Of a stretch of 64,000 bases of DNA, positions 52,018-61,144 are shown piece by piece. Numbering within the stretch: position 1 is the first letter of the stretch; every line of letters begins with the position of its first letter. The stretch is from Oscillospiraceae bacterium (lineage in GTDB: Bacteria; Bacillota; Clostridia; Oscillospirales; Oscillospiraceae), in the NCBI GenBank assembly GCA_902775985.1, contig CACYOR010000001.1, positions 62,001 to 126,000 on the forward strand. The letters are read 5' to 3'. A program made the position numbers and the translations under genes. Below the pieces are notes generated by a model, which saw only the letters and a list, made by a program, of their open reading frames with translations, did not search any database and had not been told where the DNA came from.

Positions 52018-53127
52018 ATGGGTGAAATTATCAATGTGACCAGGTCTTCTATGCCGGAGTTTGAAGAATACTGTGCGGAGATCCGCGATATTTTTGAAAG
52101 CCGCTGGCTGACCAATATGGGCGTCAAGCATCAGGCGCTGCAAAAAGAACTGGAGAATTATCTGGGGATTGAGCATGTGACGCTGTTTACCAACGGCCAT
52201 TTGGCGCTGGAGACCGCGTTGACGGCCATGGATCTGCCGCAAGGCGGGGAAGTAATCACGACGCCCTTTACCTTTGCGTCCACCACCCACGCCATCACGC
52301 GCTGCGGGCTTGTGCCTGTGTTTTGCGACGTGAATGATCGGGACTATACCATTGATGTGACGAAGATTGAGGCGCTGATCACAGAGAAAACGGTGGCGAT
52401 CGTGCCGGTGCATGTCTATGGCAATATGTGCGATGTGGAGGCACTGCAGGATATTGCAGAGCGACATCACTTGAAGCTTGTCTATGACGCGGCCCATACC
52501 TTTGGTGTACGGTACAAGGGAAAAAGCCCGGCCTGCTTTGGAGATGCGGCCATGTTCTCTTTCCATGCGACTAAGGTTTTTCACACGATCGAGGGCGGCG
52601 CGGTCTGCTATCACAACGACGATCTGGTACAGCTGCTGAACGATCTGAAAAACTTCGGCATTCGCGGACCGGAGGAAGTGGCCTACGTGGGCGGCAATGC
52701 CAAGATGAACGAATTCCAAGCGGCCATGGGTCTCTGCAATCTTCGCCACCTGGAGGAGGAGATCGAGAAACGCCGTCTGGCCGATGAGCGCTACCGGGAG
52801 CGCCTGGAAGGGATTTCGGGGATTCGTCTTTGTGCGCCGCAGAAGGATGTGCGGCCGAATTATGCCTATTTTCCGGTCATCTTTGAGGATGGATACAAAT
52901 ACGATCGGGATACCGTGTTTGCCCGTCTGAAAGAGGAGAATATTATCGCACGGAAGTATTTTTACCCTCTTACAAACAGTTTTGCCTGCTATAAGGATTT
53001 GCCTACGGCCGGGACTGAAAAAACGCCTGTTGCTCAGTATGCGGCGACTCACGTGCTGACGCTTCCGCTTTTTGCCGGACTGTCGCAGGAAGATGTGGAT
53101 CGGATCTGCGATTTGATTTTAAACTGA
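52018..53127 (+). CDS. DegT/DnrJ/EryC1-family sugar aminotransferase
   Basis: A 369-residue PLP aminotransferase. PLP-forming Lys186 lies in FHATKVFHTIEGG; the family pattern TNGHLALETAL, TTPFTFASTTHAI and YDAAHTFG is clear. Such enzymes aminate keto groups of nucleotide sugars. It stands alone, but could act on the 4-keto product of the dehydratase at 17476. ATG at 52018 has AGGTGA 5 nt upstream; a longer reading from 51973 would start inside the promoter. Confidence 0.92.
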   Translation: MGEIINVTRSSMPEFEEYCAEIRDIFESRWLTNMGVKHQALQKELENYLGIEHVTLFTNGHLALETALTAMDLPQGGEVITTPFTFASTTHAITRCGLVPVFCDVNDRDYTIDVTKIEALITEKTVAIVPVHVYGNMCDVEALQDIAERHHLKLVYDAAHTFGVRYKGKSPACFGDAAMFSFHATKVFHTIEGGAVCYHNDDLVQLLNDLKNFGIRGPEEVAYVGGNAKMNEFQAAMGLCNLRHLEEEIEKRRLADERYRERLEGISGIRLCAPQKDVRPNYAYFPVIFEDGYKYDRDTVFARLKEENIIARKYFYPLTNSFACYKDLPTAGTEKTPVAQYAATHVLTLPLFAGLSQEDVDRICDLILN

Positions 53128-53142
53128 TGGTTTTGAACAAAC

Positions 53143-53177
53143 TCACCTCGGTTACACTAAACCGAGGTGATTCTTTT
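53143..53177 (+). terminator. terminator hairpin overlapping the tepA ribosome binding site
   Basis: A perfect 11-bp stem (53143-53153 with 53160-53170, loop ACACTA) followed by TTCTTTTGG. It ends the aminotransferase transcript. The 3' arm AACCGAGGTGA contains the GAGGTGA binding site of tepA; see findings. Confidence 0.8.
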
Positions 53178-53802
53178 GGATGATATCAAAGAATACGGCA
53201 GCAGCAGTGCCGGCGGAATCCAGTGCCTGACCATCGTCGGACAGATCGAGGGCCATCAGACTTTGCCGGAAGAGACCAAGTCGACCCGCTATGAGCACAT
53301 TCTACCCTTAATCGCCGCTGTGGAGGAATCTCCCGAAATTCACGGTCTCCTTATCCTGCTAAACACCATGGGAGGAGATGTGGAGGCAGGGCTTGCGATT
53401 GCAGAGCTGATTGCCGGCATGACAAAACCCAGCGTTTCTCTTGTGCTGGGCGGAGGGCATTCCATCGGGATCCCCCTGGCTGTTGCGGCGAAGAGAAGCA
53501 TGATCGCACCTTCGGCGGCCATGACGATTCATCCGGTTCGGGTGAGCGGTGTGGTCATTGGTGTGCCCCAGACCTATCGCTATTTTGCACGGATTCAAGA
53601 GCGCATTGTTCGCTTTGTCACGGATCACTCCCAAGTCAGTCGGGAGGACTATCTGCGCCTGATGACCAATACGGATGAACTGGCAAACGATGTCGGCAGC
53701 GTTGTCTATGGGGAAGAGGCGGTTCAACTGGGGCTGATCGATCAGCTTGGCACGCTCTCAGATGCGCTTGCCTATCTGCATCAAACCGAAAATGAGGAGT
53801 AG
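53176..53802 (+). CDS. tepA: ClpP-like translocation-enhancing protein TepA
   Basis: A 208-residue ClpP-superfamily protein of the TepA type, linked in B. subtilis to protein export. It has a ClpP/crotonase core with LLILLNTMGGDVEAGLAIAELIA and LVLGGGHSIGIPLAVAAKRSM: the catalytic Ser of GGHSIG is kept, with AMTIHPVRVSG supplying the His. The start is probably TTG at 53176 (GAGGTGA 5 nt away); a GTG at 53167 is possible. It lies directly upstream of the uppP-ftsK group. Confidence 0.85.
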   Translation: MDDIKEYGSSSAGGIQCLTIVGQIEGHQTLPEETKSTRYEHILPLIAAVEESPEIHGLLILLNTMGGDVEAGLAIAELIAGMTKPSVSLVLGGGHSIGIPLAVAAKRSMIAPSAAMTIHPVRVSGVVIGVPQTYRYFARIQERIVRFVTDHSQVSREDYLRLMTNTDELANDVGSVVYGEEAVQLGLIDQLGTLSDALAYLHQTENEE

Positions 53803-53807
53803 AAAAG

Positions 53808-53837
53808 AGATCCTGCTTTCGTGGCGGGATCTTTTTG
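53808..53837 (+). terminator. terminator of tepA
   Basis: AGATCCTGC pairs with GCGGGATCT (53808-53816, 53824-53832, one G-U pair), followed by TTTTT. Confidence 0.88.
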
Positions 53838-53860
53838 CACGCCTGGAACGTCTGCCGCAC

Positions 53861-53889
53861 TTGTTTTTACCATAAACATGTGGTAAAAT
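53861..53889 (+). promoter_or_regulatory. sigma-A promoter of uppP
   Basis: TTGTTT, 17 nt, TAAAAT, 31 nt before the start codon. Confidence 0.6.
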
Positions 53890-53920
53890 AATCGTTACGA
53901 TTACCGTGGGGGTTTATGCG

Positions 53921-54754
53921 ATGAGCGTTGGAAATGCTATCCTTTTGGGGCTGGTTCAGGGATTGGCGGAGTTCCTGCCGATTTCAAGCTCCGGCCATCT
54001 GTCGATCCTGAACAATCTGTTCAGTCTGACGACGGCCGAGGAAGGACATATGTTTTTTGATGTATTGCTGCATCTTGGCACTCTGCTGTCCATTTGCGTG
54101 GTTTATTGGCAGGATATTGTCGCTATGGTACATGAGACTTTGGGACTTTTGAACCTGGGGCCGATGGCCGGCCAGCGTCGGCAGAGGAATCCCGGCGCGC
54201 GGCTGTTCTTTATGATCGTTTTGGCCACGCTGCCGCTGGTCCTGATTATGCCGATCAAGGATCTGTTGGAGGGGCTCTACTATAACAGTATTTTTATCGG
54301 CATCGCACTCGTACTCACCGGCTGCATGCTCTATGTGTCCGACCGGATGATTCCGGGGAAAAAAAGCGTTGGCGGTATGACAATTTGGGATGCACTTATC
54401 ATTGGTCTCTGCCAGTGTGTTGCGGTGATTCCCGGCCTTTCCCGCTCCGGAACGACGATCACGGCCGGTATTGCCACTGGCTTAAACAGAGAATTCGCGG
54501 TCAAATTTTCTTTCCTCCTCTCCATACCGGCGGTTCTCGGCGCCAGCATTCTCAGCCTGGTGGATGCCTTCCGGGACGGCGTGGATCTGAGCAATATCCC
54601 GGCCTATCTGATCGGCATGGCGGTGGCGATGGTCTCTGGCATTGCGGCGATCGAACTGCTCAAATACATCTCCCAAAAAGGAAAATTCGGCGGCTTTGCC
54701 TATTACTGCTGGGTAGTCGGCGCGCTGTCCATCATTCTCACTATGATTTTCTAA
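53921..54754 (+). CDS. uppP: undecaprenyl-diphosphatase
   Basis: A 277-residue BacA/UppP-type membrane enzyme recycling the undecaprenyl carrier lipid used for wall and glycan synthesis. Both signatures are intact: EFLPISSSGHLSI near the N-terminus and IPGLSRSGTTI (about residue 170); about eight membrane segments. ATG at 53921 (GGGGG 8 nt upstream) is preferred over a GTG 15 nt earlier. Confidence 0.96.
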   Translation: MSVGNAILLGLVQGLAEFLPISSSGHLSILNNLFSLTTAEEGHMFFDVLLHLGTLLSICVVYWQDIVAMVHETLGLLNLGPMAGQRRQRNPGARLFFMIVLATLPLVLIMPIKDLLEGLYYNSIFIGIALVLTGCMLYVSDRMIPGKKSVGGMTIWDALIIGLCQCVAVIPGLSRSGTTITAGIATGLNREFAVKFSFLLSIPAVLGASILSLVDAFRDGVDLSNIPAYLIGMAVAMVSGIAAIELLKYISQKGKFGGFAYYCWVVGALSIILTMIF

Positions 54755-54779
54755 AGCAAGGAACCGGAAAGGATTTTAC

Positions 54780-57506
54780 ATGGCAAAATCAAAAACAACA
54801 AGCAAAAAGAAAACCACAACCAAGACGAAGGCGGCGGCCAAAGCAAAAACAAGCCGTGCTGCCGAAACGCAGTCTGCGCCGCCCTCCATGCCTCCTCAGC
54901 CGATCCGCCGTGAGTTGGGTGCGCTGGTCTTTTTATGCCTGACGGTTTTTACCGTCATTGGGCTTTTCAACTCCGACGGAAAGCTGATCGTTTGGGTCAC
55001 GGGTTTTGTTAAAGGTCTGGTGGGCTGGGGCTTTTATCTCTGCATCCCGGTTTTCTTCCTTGTCAGCCTGATCCTGTTTTTCCATCACGGGCGCCCGGTG
55101 GAGCTGCGTGTGTTTGCTGCGCTGATGCTGCCGCTGCTCTTTGCCGCGATGGCAGAGCTGGCTGTGGGGACTCCGGTGATTGACAACTTTGACATGATGC
55201 TCGACTCCGGAGAGTTCTTTTCTACAGGTCAGCAGCTCGCCTCCGGCGGTGTGCTGGGAGGCTTGCTGGCCGTTGGTCTGACCTCTCTGCTCAGTATTTA
55301 CGGCGCCTGGCTGTTGCTCCTGCTGCTGTTTGCCCTGTTTCTGATCCTGGCACTGCGGGGACGGCTCACTGGTATGGCCGAAAAGGTGAGAGAAGCCCGT
55401 GCCAACCGCCCAGTCTACAGTCCGGAAGCCTATGAACGTCCGCACGAGAAAGTTGTGATCCCGGAGTTGGAGGACGAGGAGTTTCCTGCAGCGCCTCCGC
55501 TTGCGAAAACGACAAAAGCCGCCCGGAAAGTGGAGCGTGTAGAGCGCAGCGCAGTTGCGATGGATATCCCCCTGGGGGAGGATGAGGACGTTCTCAGTCT
55601 GGCCGGGCCGACAATCAAAAAGGACGAGCCCTATGTGACGGAGACAAAGCCCCGCACACCGAAGAGAGCGGTGGTTCGTCGGAAAGCGTCGGAAGAGCCC
55701 ATGCCCACCGCACATGTGGAGCCGCTCAGTCCGGAAGAGGCGGCTGCAATCGCGGGAGTCGCTGAACCGGTCAAGAATGAGACGGTGGATGGCTTCCGTA
55801 TGATCAAAGAGCCAGGTAAGACGGTGAGCACGGCACGCCCGGCACCGGTCAGCACGGAGATCACCGATCCGCCGAAATCGAAAAAAGCGGCCAAAGCCGA
55901 GGTGGATGCGGAGGCAAAGGCGGTGGCCGACGCCATCGCTTCCAACGGGGAAAGCTCGGACTACCAGTTCCCGCCGACAAGTCTTCTGCGCTGCAACACC
56001 GGCGCGGTGGCCGACGGGCGGGATGAAATTGCCCTCAACCGGGAGCGTTTGGAGAGCGCTATTCACAGCTTCGGTATCAACGCGGCCATTGTGGATGTGA
56101 CCCGCGGTCCTACTGTGACCCGCTATGACATTGAACTGGATCAGGGCGTCAAGCTCTCCCGTGTCACGAATTTGGCCGGCGATCTGGCCCTGGCTCTCGG
56201 TGTGGTCAATGTCCGCATTGCGCCCATCCCGGATAAAATCTCCACAGTCGGCATCGAAGTGCCCAACAAGATCGTCAGCACCGTCTATCTGCGTGATATT
56301 CTGGAGTCTCCCAAGTTTACCAATGCGAAATCCAAGCTCAGCTTTGCCCTGGGTAAGGATATCGGGGGCGAATGCGTGGTCGGAAACATTGCCAAGCTGC
56401 CCCATATGCTGATCGCCGGTACTACCGGCTCCGGTAAATCCGTCTGCATGAACTCGTTGATCCTGAGCCTGTTGTATAAGGCCAGACCGGACGAGGTTCG
56501 GCTGATCATGATCGACCCCAAAATGGTGGAATTGGGCGTCTATAACGGGATTCCGCATCTGTATGTCCCGGTCGTGACTGATCCGAAAAAGGCGGCGGGG
56601 GCGCTGCAGTGGTCGGTCGTCGAGATGCTTAAGCGCTACCGCCTCTTCTCTGAGATCGGTGTGCGCGATCTGGAGAGTTATAACAAGCACTGCCGCAGCA
56701 TCGGCGAACAGACGCTGCCCGCGGTCGTCATTGTGATTGATGAGCTGGCGGATTTGATGCTTGTGGCCTCCAAAGAGGTGGAAGAGAGCATCTGCCGCGT
56801 GGCTCAGATGGGCCGCGCCGCCGGCATGCATCTCGTCATTGCCACGCAGCGCCCGTCTGCGGACGTGATCACCGGTTTGATGAAAGCCAATATTCCGTCC
56901 CGCATTGCCTTCGCGGTGTCCAGCTCTCTGGAAAGCCGCATCATCCTCGATCAGGTCGGCGCCGAAAAACTGGTCGGCATGGGCGATATGCTCTTTTCCC
57001 CGGTCGGTATCGGCAAGCCTTTGCGCATCCAGGGCGCTTTCGTCTCGGATGAGGAGCGCGAGGACGTGATCCAGTTTATCAAGGAAGGCTCCGGCGAGGC
57101 GCTGCAGAATGCGGAGATCGAAGCCTTCATGAACAAAGCGACCGAGGACAAAGGGACCGACAACGGCAAGTCCTCCTCGAAGGACGAGGACAGCGGCACC
57201 TCCGCTTCCGGCTATGACGAGATGCTGCCCCAGGCGGTGGAAGTGGTGCTGGAGATGGGTTCCTGCTCGGTCTCCATGCTGCAGCGCCGTGTCAAGCTCG
57301 GTTATTCCCGCGCCGCGCGCATCGTGGATCAGATGGAAGAACTGGGCGTTGTCGGCCCCTACGAGGGCGCCAAGCCCCGTTCGGTGGTGATCGACCGCGC
57401 CGGCTGGCACGATCTGCAGGTGAATCTGGGGCTGATCCAGGACGACGATATGGCGCTGGCTGCTCAGATGAGCGAGGACGCGCCAGCATACGACAGCGAA
57501 GATTGA
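54780..57506 (+). CDS. ftsK: DNA translocase FtsK/SpoIIIE
   Basis: A 908-residue translocase that moves DNA across the division or sporulation septum. A Lys/Thr-rich N-terminus (1-45) precedes four membrane helices (~47-200), a Pro/Lys-rich linker (~200-390), the motor with Walker A GTTGSGKSVCM and Walker B VIVIDELADLM, and a C-terminal gamma winged helix (YDEMLPQAVEVVLEMGSCSVSMLQRRVKLGYSRAARIVDQME) that reads KOPS/SRS-type DNA polarity. It follows uppP by 25 nt. Confidence 0.96.
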   Translation: MAKSKTTSKKKTTTKTKAAAKAKTSRAAETQSAPPSMPPQPIRRELGALVFLCLTVFTVIGLFNSDGKLIVWVTGFVKGLVGWGFYLCIPVFFLVSLILFFHHGRPVELRVFAALMLPLLFAAMAELAVGTPVIDNFDMMLDSGEFFSTGQQLASGGVLGGLLAVGLTSLLSIYGAWLLLLLLFALFLILALRGRLTGMAEKVREARANRPVYSPEAYERPHEKVVIPELEDEEFPAAPPLAKTTKAARKVERVERSAVAMDIPLGEDEDVLSLAGPTIKKDEPYVTETKPRTPKRAVVRRKASEEPMPTAHVEPLSPEEAAAIAGVAEPVKNETVDGFRMIKEPGKTVSTARPAPVSTEITDPPKSKKAAKAEVDAEAKAVADAIASNGESSDYQFPPTSLLRCNTGAVADGRDEIALNRERLESAIHSFGINAAIVDVTRGPTVTRYDIELDQGVKLSRVTNLAGDLALALGVVNVRIAPIPDKISTVGIEVPNKIVSTVYLRDILESPKFTNAKSKLSFALGKDIGGECVVGNIAKLPHMLIAGTTGSGKSVCMNSLILSLLYKARPDEVRLIMIDPKMVELGVYNGIPHLYVPVVTDPKKAAGALQWSVVEMLKRYRLFSEIGVRDLESYNKHCRSIGEQTLPAVVIVIDELADLMLVASKEVEESICRVAQMGRAAGMHLVIATQRPSADVITGLMKANIPSRIAFAVSSSLESRIILDQVGAEKLVGMGDMLFSPVGIGKPLRIQGAFVSDEEREDVIQFIKEGSGEALQNAEIEAFMNKATEDKGTDNGKSSSKDEDSGTSASGYDEMLPQAVEVVLEMGSCSVSMLQRRVKLGYSRAARIVDQMEELGVVGPYEGAKPRSVVIDRAGWHDLQVNLGLIQDDDMALAAQMSEDAPAYDSED

Positions 57507-57512
57507 GTTTTG

Positions 57513-57541
57513 ACAAAAGGGCGTTCATTCGCCCTTTTGTT
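57513..57541 (+). terminator. hairpin between ftsK and mrnC
   Basis: A perfect 11-bp stem ACAAAAGGGCG / CGCCCTTTTGT (57513-57523, 57530-57540). The U-rich 3' arm and following TGT suggest a terminator, but mrnC begins only 15 nt later, so partial read-through is likely. Confidence 0.6.
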
Positions 57542-57555
57542 GTATGAGGATGCTT

Positions 57556-57954
57556 ATGAACTATTTTTCCCCGGAAATGAAGGAAGCGGATGTAAACCGT
57601 ATCAGTATGCTGGGTCTGGCCCATATCGGCGACGGCGTCTACGAGTTGCTGACGCGGACGATGCTCTGCCTGCAGGGGCATCAGTCGGTAGGTGAACTCC
57701 ATAAACTGACCGTGTCCTATGTGAAGGCGCCGGCGCAGGCCCTGGCGATGGAGAAAATCCTCCCGCATTTGACGGAGGAAGAGCTGGCCCTCTATAAGCG
57801 GGGCCGGAACGCCCATGTCCATGGTGTGCCCCAGGGGGCGAGCGTGGGGGAATACCACAGTGCCACAGGGCTGGAGGCACTCTTTGGCTGGCTGTATCTG
57901 CTGGACAGAAAAGAGCGGATCAATGAGCTCTTTTCCCGCATCATGGAGGACTGA
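57556..57954 (+). CDS. mrnC: Mini-ribonuclease III
   Basis: A 132-residue RNase III-like enzyme without a double-strand RNA-binding domain that matures 23S rRNA. The catalytic segment ISMLGLAHIGDGVYELLTRT and the second acidic patch ATGLEALFGWLYL are intact. The third of three in-frame ATGs (57556) is chosen because GAGG then lies 6 nt upstream. It overlaps nothing and ends 2 nt before rqcH. Confidence 0.93.
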   Translation: MNYFSPEMKEADVNRISMLGLAHIGDGVYELLTRTMLCLQGHQSVGELHKLTVSYVKAPAQALAMEKILPHLTEEELALYKRGRNAHVHGVPQGASVGEYHSATGLEALFGWLYLLDRKERINELFSRIMED

Positions 57955-57956
57955 AC

Positions 57957-59678
57957 ATGCCGCTGGATGCCATTTGTATCGAGGCGCTGAGTCGGGAGCT
58001 TGGGCCACAGCTTTTGGGAGCGAAGATCGACAAGGTACAGCAGCCGGAACGGGACATGCTTCTTCTTTCCCTGCGCGGACCTTCGGGAAACATCCGTCTG
58101 CTGATTGCGGCCGGGACGGGGAATGCCCGTGTCCACGTGACAAAAGCCAGCTACGAAAACCCGGCGGAACCGCCCATGTTCTGCATGCTGCTGAGAAAGC
58201 ATCTGGTCGGTGGCCGGGTGCTTGCTCTGACGCAGCCGGGGCGCGAGCGTATGCTGGTTTTCGATCTGGAGACCCATAATGAACTGGGCGATGCGGTTTG
58301 CAAGCAACTGATTGTGGAGATGATCGGCCGAAGCTCCAATGTGATCCTGGTGGGGGAGGACGGCCGGATTGTCGACTGTATGCGTCGGGTGGACTTTGCG
58401 GGCGATGCGCTGCGCCGCATGCTGCCCGGAATGCTGTATCGCTTTCCACCCCAGCAGGACAAGCCCTCCTTTTTTGAAACGCCATCGGAGACTCGCACGG
58501 CAATGGCCAGGGAAGCGGATGAATCTGTTCCGGCGGACAAGTGGCTGCTCAGCCATTTTTCCGGGCTTTCTCCTCTCGTGTGCCGGGAACTGAGCTACCG
58601 CAGCGGTGGGGATTACGAGCTCCTGCCTGCCCAGATGGACGCCTTTGCCGATTCTGTTTTGGCAGGTGAGTTTGCCCCGACGCTTCTGATTCAGGATAAA
58701 AAGCCTCTGGACTACAGCTTTATGCACATCTCGCAGTATGGCGAAACCGTGCAGGAGGAACGCTTTGATAGCTTTTCTGAGCTGCTTGATGCGTTCTACA
58801 CCAGACGAGATAAGGCAGAACAGCAGCGACGCCGGGGGCATGAACTGACGCGCAGTGTACGTACTGCCCGGGATCGCCTGGCCCGCAAGCTGGCTGGACA
58901 AAAGGAAGAACTCAAGCGCACCGAGTCCCGGGAAGAAGTGCGCCGCCGGGCGGAGCTTGTTACGGCCAATCTGTACCGACTGAAGCGCGGAGACAGAAGT
59001 CTTGTGTGCGAAAACTATTACGAGGAAGGATGCCCGGAAATCTCTATTCCGCTGGACAGCCTGAAAACACCGCAGCAAAACGCAGCCGCACTGTATAAAG
59101 AGTATAACAAGCAGAAGGGCGCGCAGCAGCACCTGAGTGTTCTGATCGAGCAGGAAGAGCAGCAGCTGGATTATCTCAACAGCGTCTTGGACGAGCTGCA
59201 GCGCGCGGAAAGCGAGAAGGATCTGGCAGACCTCCGGCGTGAGTTGACCGAAACGGGCTTTCTCCGTAAAGTCAAGGGAGCAAAACCCGAGCGCGGGAAA
59301 GCGCAGGCACCGCTGCGTTTTGTGACGGACGACGGCCTTGAGGTGCTGGTTGGACGCAGCAATGTTCAGAACGATGAACTGACGAACAAAACGACGCGGA
59401 GAACGGACTATTGGCTGCACACACAGGGGATCCATGGCAGCCATGTGATTCTGCGCTGTGATGGCCTGGAGCCGCCTCAGCGAAGCTTGGAGCAGGCAGC
59501 GGTCCTGGCAGCCTATCACTCCCAGGGACGCGAGAGCGGCAAAATACCGGTGGACTACTGCATGGTTCGTTTTGTGCGAAAGCCTTCGGGCTCTCTGCCC
59601 GGGAAGGTGATCTATACGGACTATCATACCTTGATGGTCGAGAGTGATGAAGAATTGGTAAGGCGCATGAAGCGCTGA
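57957..59678 (+). CDS. rqcH: RqcH/NFACT-family ribosome quality control protein
   Basis: A 573-residue NFACT protein (older annotation: fibronectin-binding). Domains in order: NFACT-N (~1-215), helix-hairpin-helix region (~175-240), a long charged coiled coil (~265-430), and NFACT-R (~445-560: RFVTDDGLEVLVGRSNVQNDELT, DYWLHTQGIHGSHVILR). RqcH recruits Ala-tRNA to stalled 50S subunits to add Ala tails. ATG 2 nt after the mrnC stop. Confidence 0.93.
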   Translation: MPLDAICIEALSRELGPQLLGAKIDKVQQPERDMLLLSLRGPSGNIRLLIAAGTGNARVHVTKASYENPAEPPMFCMLLRKHLVGGRVLALTQPGRERMLVFDLETHNELGDAVCKQLIVEMIGRSSNVILVGEDGRIVDCMRRVDFAGDALRRMLPGMLYRFPPQQDKPSFFETPSETRTAMAREADESVPADKWLLSHFSGLSPLVCRELSYRSGGDYELLPAQMDAFADSVLAGEFAPTLLIQDKKPLDYSFMHISQYGETVQEERFDSFSELLDAFYTRRDKAEQQRRRGHELTRSVRTARDRLARKLAGQKEELKRTESREEVRRRAELVTANLYRLKRGDRSLVCENYYEEGCPEISIPLDSLKTPQQNAAALYKEYNKQKGAQQHLSVLIEQEEQQLDYLNSVLDELQRAESEKDLADLRRELTETGFLRKVKGAKPERGKAQAPLRFVTDDGLEVLVGRSNVQNDELTNKTTRRTDYWLHTQGIHGSHVILRCDGLEPPQRSLEQAAVLAAYHSQGRESGKIPVDYCMVRFVRKPSGSLPGKVIYTDYHTLMVESDEELVRRMKR

Positions 59679-59701
59679 CAGAGCAGAGGAGAGAAGAACA
59701 G

Positions 59702-61143
59702 GTGAGCTATACCGGGCTGAATTATTACCTGCTGACGGCAGTCACGCTTGCACTGTACGCATTACTTCCCAAGAAGCGGCGCTGGCTGGCGCTGCTTCTG
59801 GGAAGTCTTGTATTTTATGTACTTGCGGTGGGGGATGCGCTTCGCCTTGCGCTGTTTTTTTCGAGTATCGTATTGAGCTGGGGCTTCGGTTTGCTGCTCG
59901 AAAAGAACCGAGAAACAAACCGAAAAAAAGGCTGCTTTTCCTGAGCCTGCTGCTCTGTGGAGCGCCGCTTCTTTTCCCCAAACTGGGTATGCTTTTGGCT
60001 GAGTTCTGTCGACTGGATGGCTTTCATTGGGTTATTCCGATGGGGCTTGCCTTTTATACTTTGCAAATGCTCTCTTATTTGATCGACATTGCCTCCGGGA
60101 AAATCAATGCGGAGAAAAACCTCGCCAGGTATGCGCTGTATATTTCCTTTTTTCCTCAAATTCTCCAGGGCCCGATCCCGCGCTGGTCTGAGCTGGCACC
60201 GCAGCTCTTTGAGGGCCATGAGATTCGGGAGAAGAACCTGCGGGAAGGGCTTCAGCTTGTTTTGTGGGGCTTTTTCCTGAAATGGATGATTGCCGATAAA
60301 GCGGCGATTCTTGTCAACACAGTCTTTGACCGCTTTCCCTCTTATCAGGGCGTTTATGTTCTGATTGCCGGCATCTTGTACAGCCTTCAGTTGTACACGG
60401 ATTTTCTTGCCTGTGTTACACTCTCACAGGGCATAGCCCAATTATTTGGCATTTCTCTGGCGGACAATTTTCGTCATCCCTATTTCTCCCGATCGATTCG
60501 CGAGTTCTGGCGGCGCTGGCATATCAGCTTGAGCCGCTGGCTGAAGGATTATGTCTATATTCCTCTTGGAGGAAGCCGGAGGGGAACAGCGCAGAAATAC
60601 CGTAATCTCCTGCTGACCTTTCTCATCAGTGGACTTTGGCATGGCGGAGGCCTCAAATTCCTGATCTGGGGAATGATGCACGCCATCTATCAGATCGCAG
60701 CTTCGGTGATTTATGCTCCCAGAAACAGGCTCTATCTTGCTCTGCAGATGCCGGAGGACTCACTTCCCAGACGCATTCTCAGTACCCTTGGTACCTGCTT
60801 CTGGGTTATGCTGGCCTGGATCATTTTCCGGGCGAACAGCCTTTCTCAGGGTATGGAAATGCTGCGCTCCCTGGTCACGGTATGGAACCCTTGGGTGCTG
60901 TTTGACGGCTCACTTCTGCAGTTGGGCCTTCCGGGAAAGGAATGGAACGTGCTGCTTGTGTCTCTGGCTATCCTGTTTGCGGTCAGCGTGCTGCAGACGA
61001 GGCTACGCCTGCGGGACTGGATCAACCAACAGCATCTTATGATTCGATGGCCGATCTATCTGCTGGCCATTTTTGCCATCTATTTCATGGGCACCTATGG
61101 GGAAGGCTTCCGTGCGCAGGACTTTATATATGGAGCATTTTGA
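59702..61143 (+). pseudogene. MBOAT membrane O-acyltransferase, frame broken at an A7 tract
   Basis: Two reading frames join to a protein of ~480 residues, the normal AlgI/DltB-type length. The first frame (GTG at 59702 to stop at 59944, 80 residues) has the N-terminal MBOAT helices. The second is open through 59896-61143 and carries SFFPQILQGPIPRWSEL, the WRRWHISLSRWLKDYVYIPLGGSR box and the catalytic-His segment SGLWHGGGLKFLIWG. They meet at CGAAAAAAAGG; one extra A, or a -1 slip on AAAAAAA, gives a continuous RKKRLLFLSLLL. It is paired with the SGNH gene 1 nt downstream. Could be phase-off, frameshift-expressed, decayed or a sequence error. Confidence 0.85.
59923..59929 (+). repeat. A7 homopolymer at the MBOAT frame break
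   Basis: In the first frame the codons are CGA AAA AAA GGC, so the run forms an A-AAA-AAA slippery heptamer for -1 frameshifting. A run of eight would restore the full reading frame. Confidence 0.9.
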
Positions 61144-61144
61144 A

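Noticed and set aside
54933..57410. An 825-codon open frame on the minus strand opposite ftsK
   Set aside because: It lies wholly inside ftsK, has no ribosome binding site of note and a His/Gln/Arg-rich composition typical of antisense frames.
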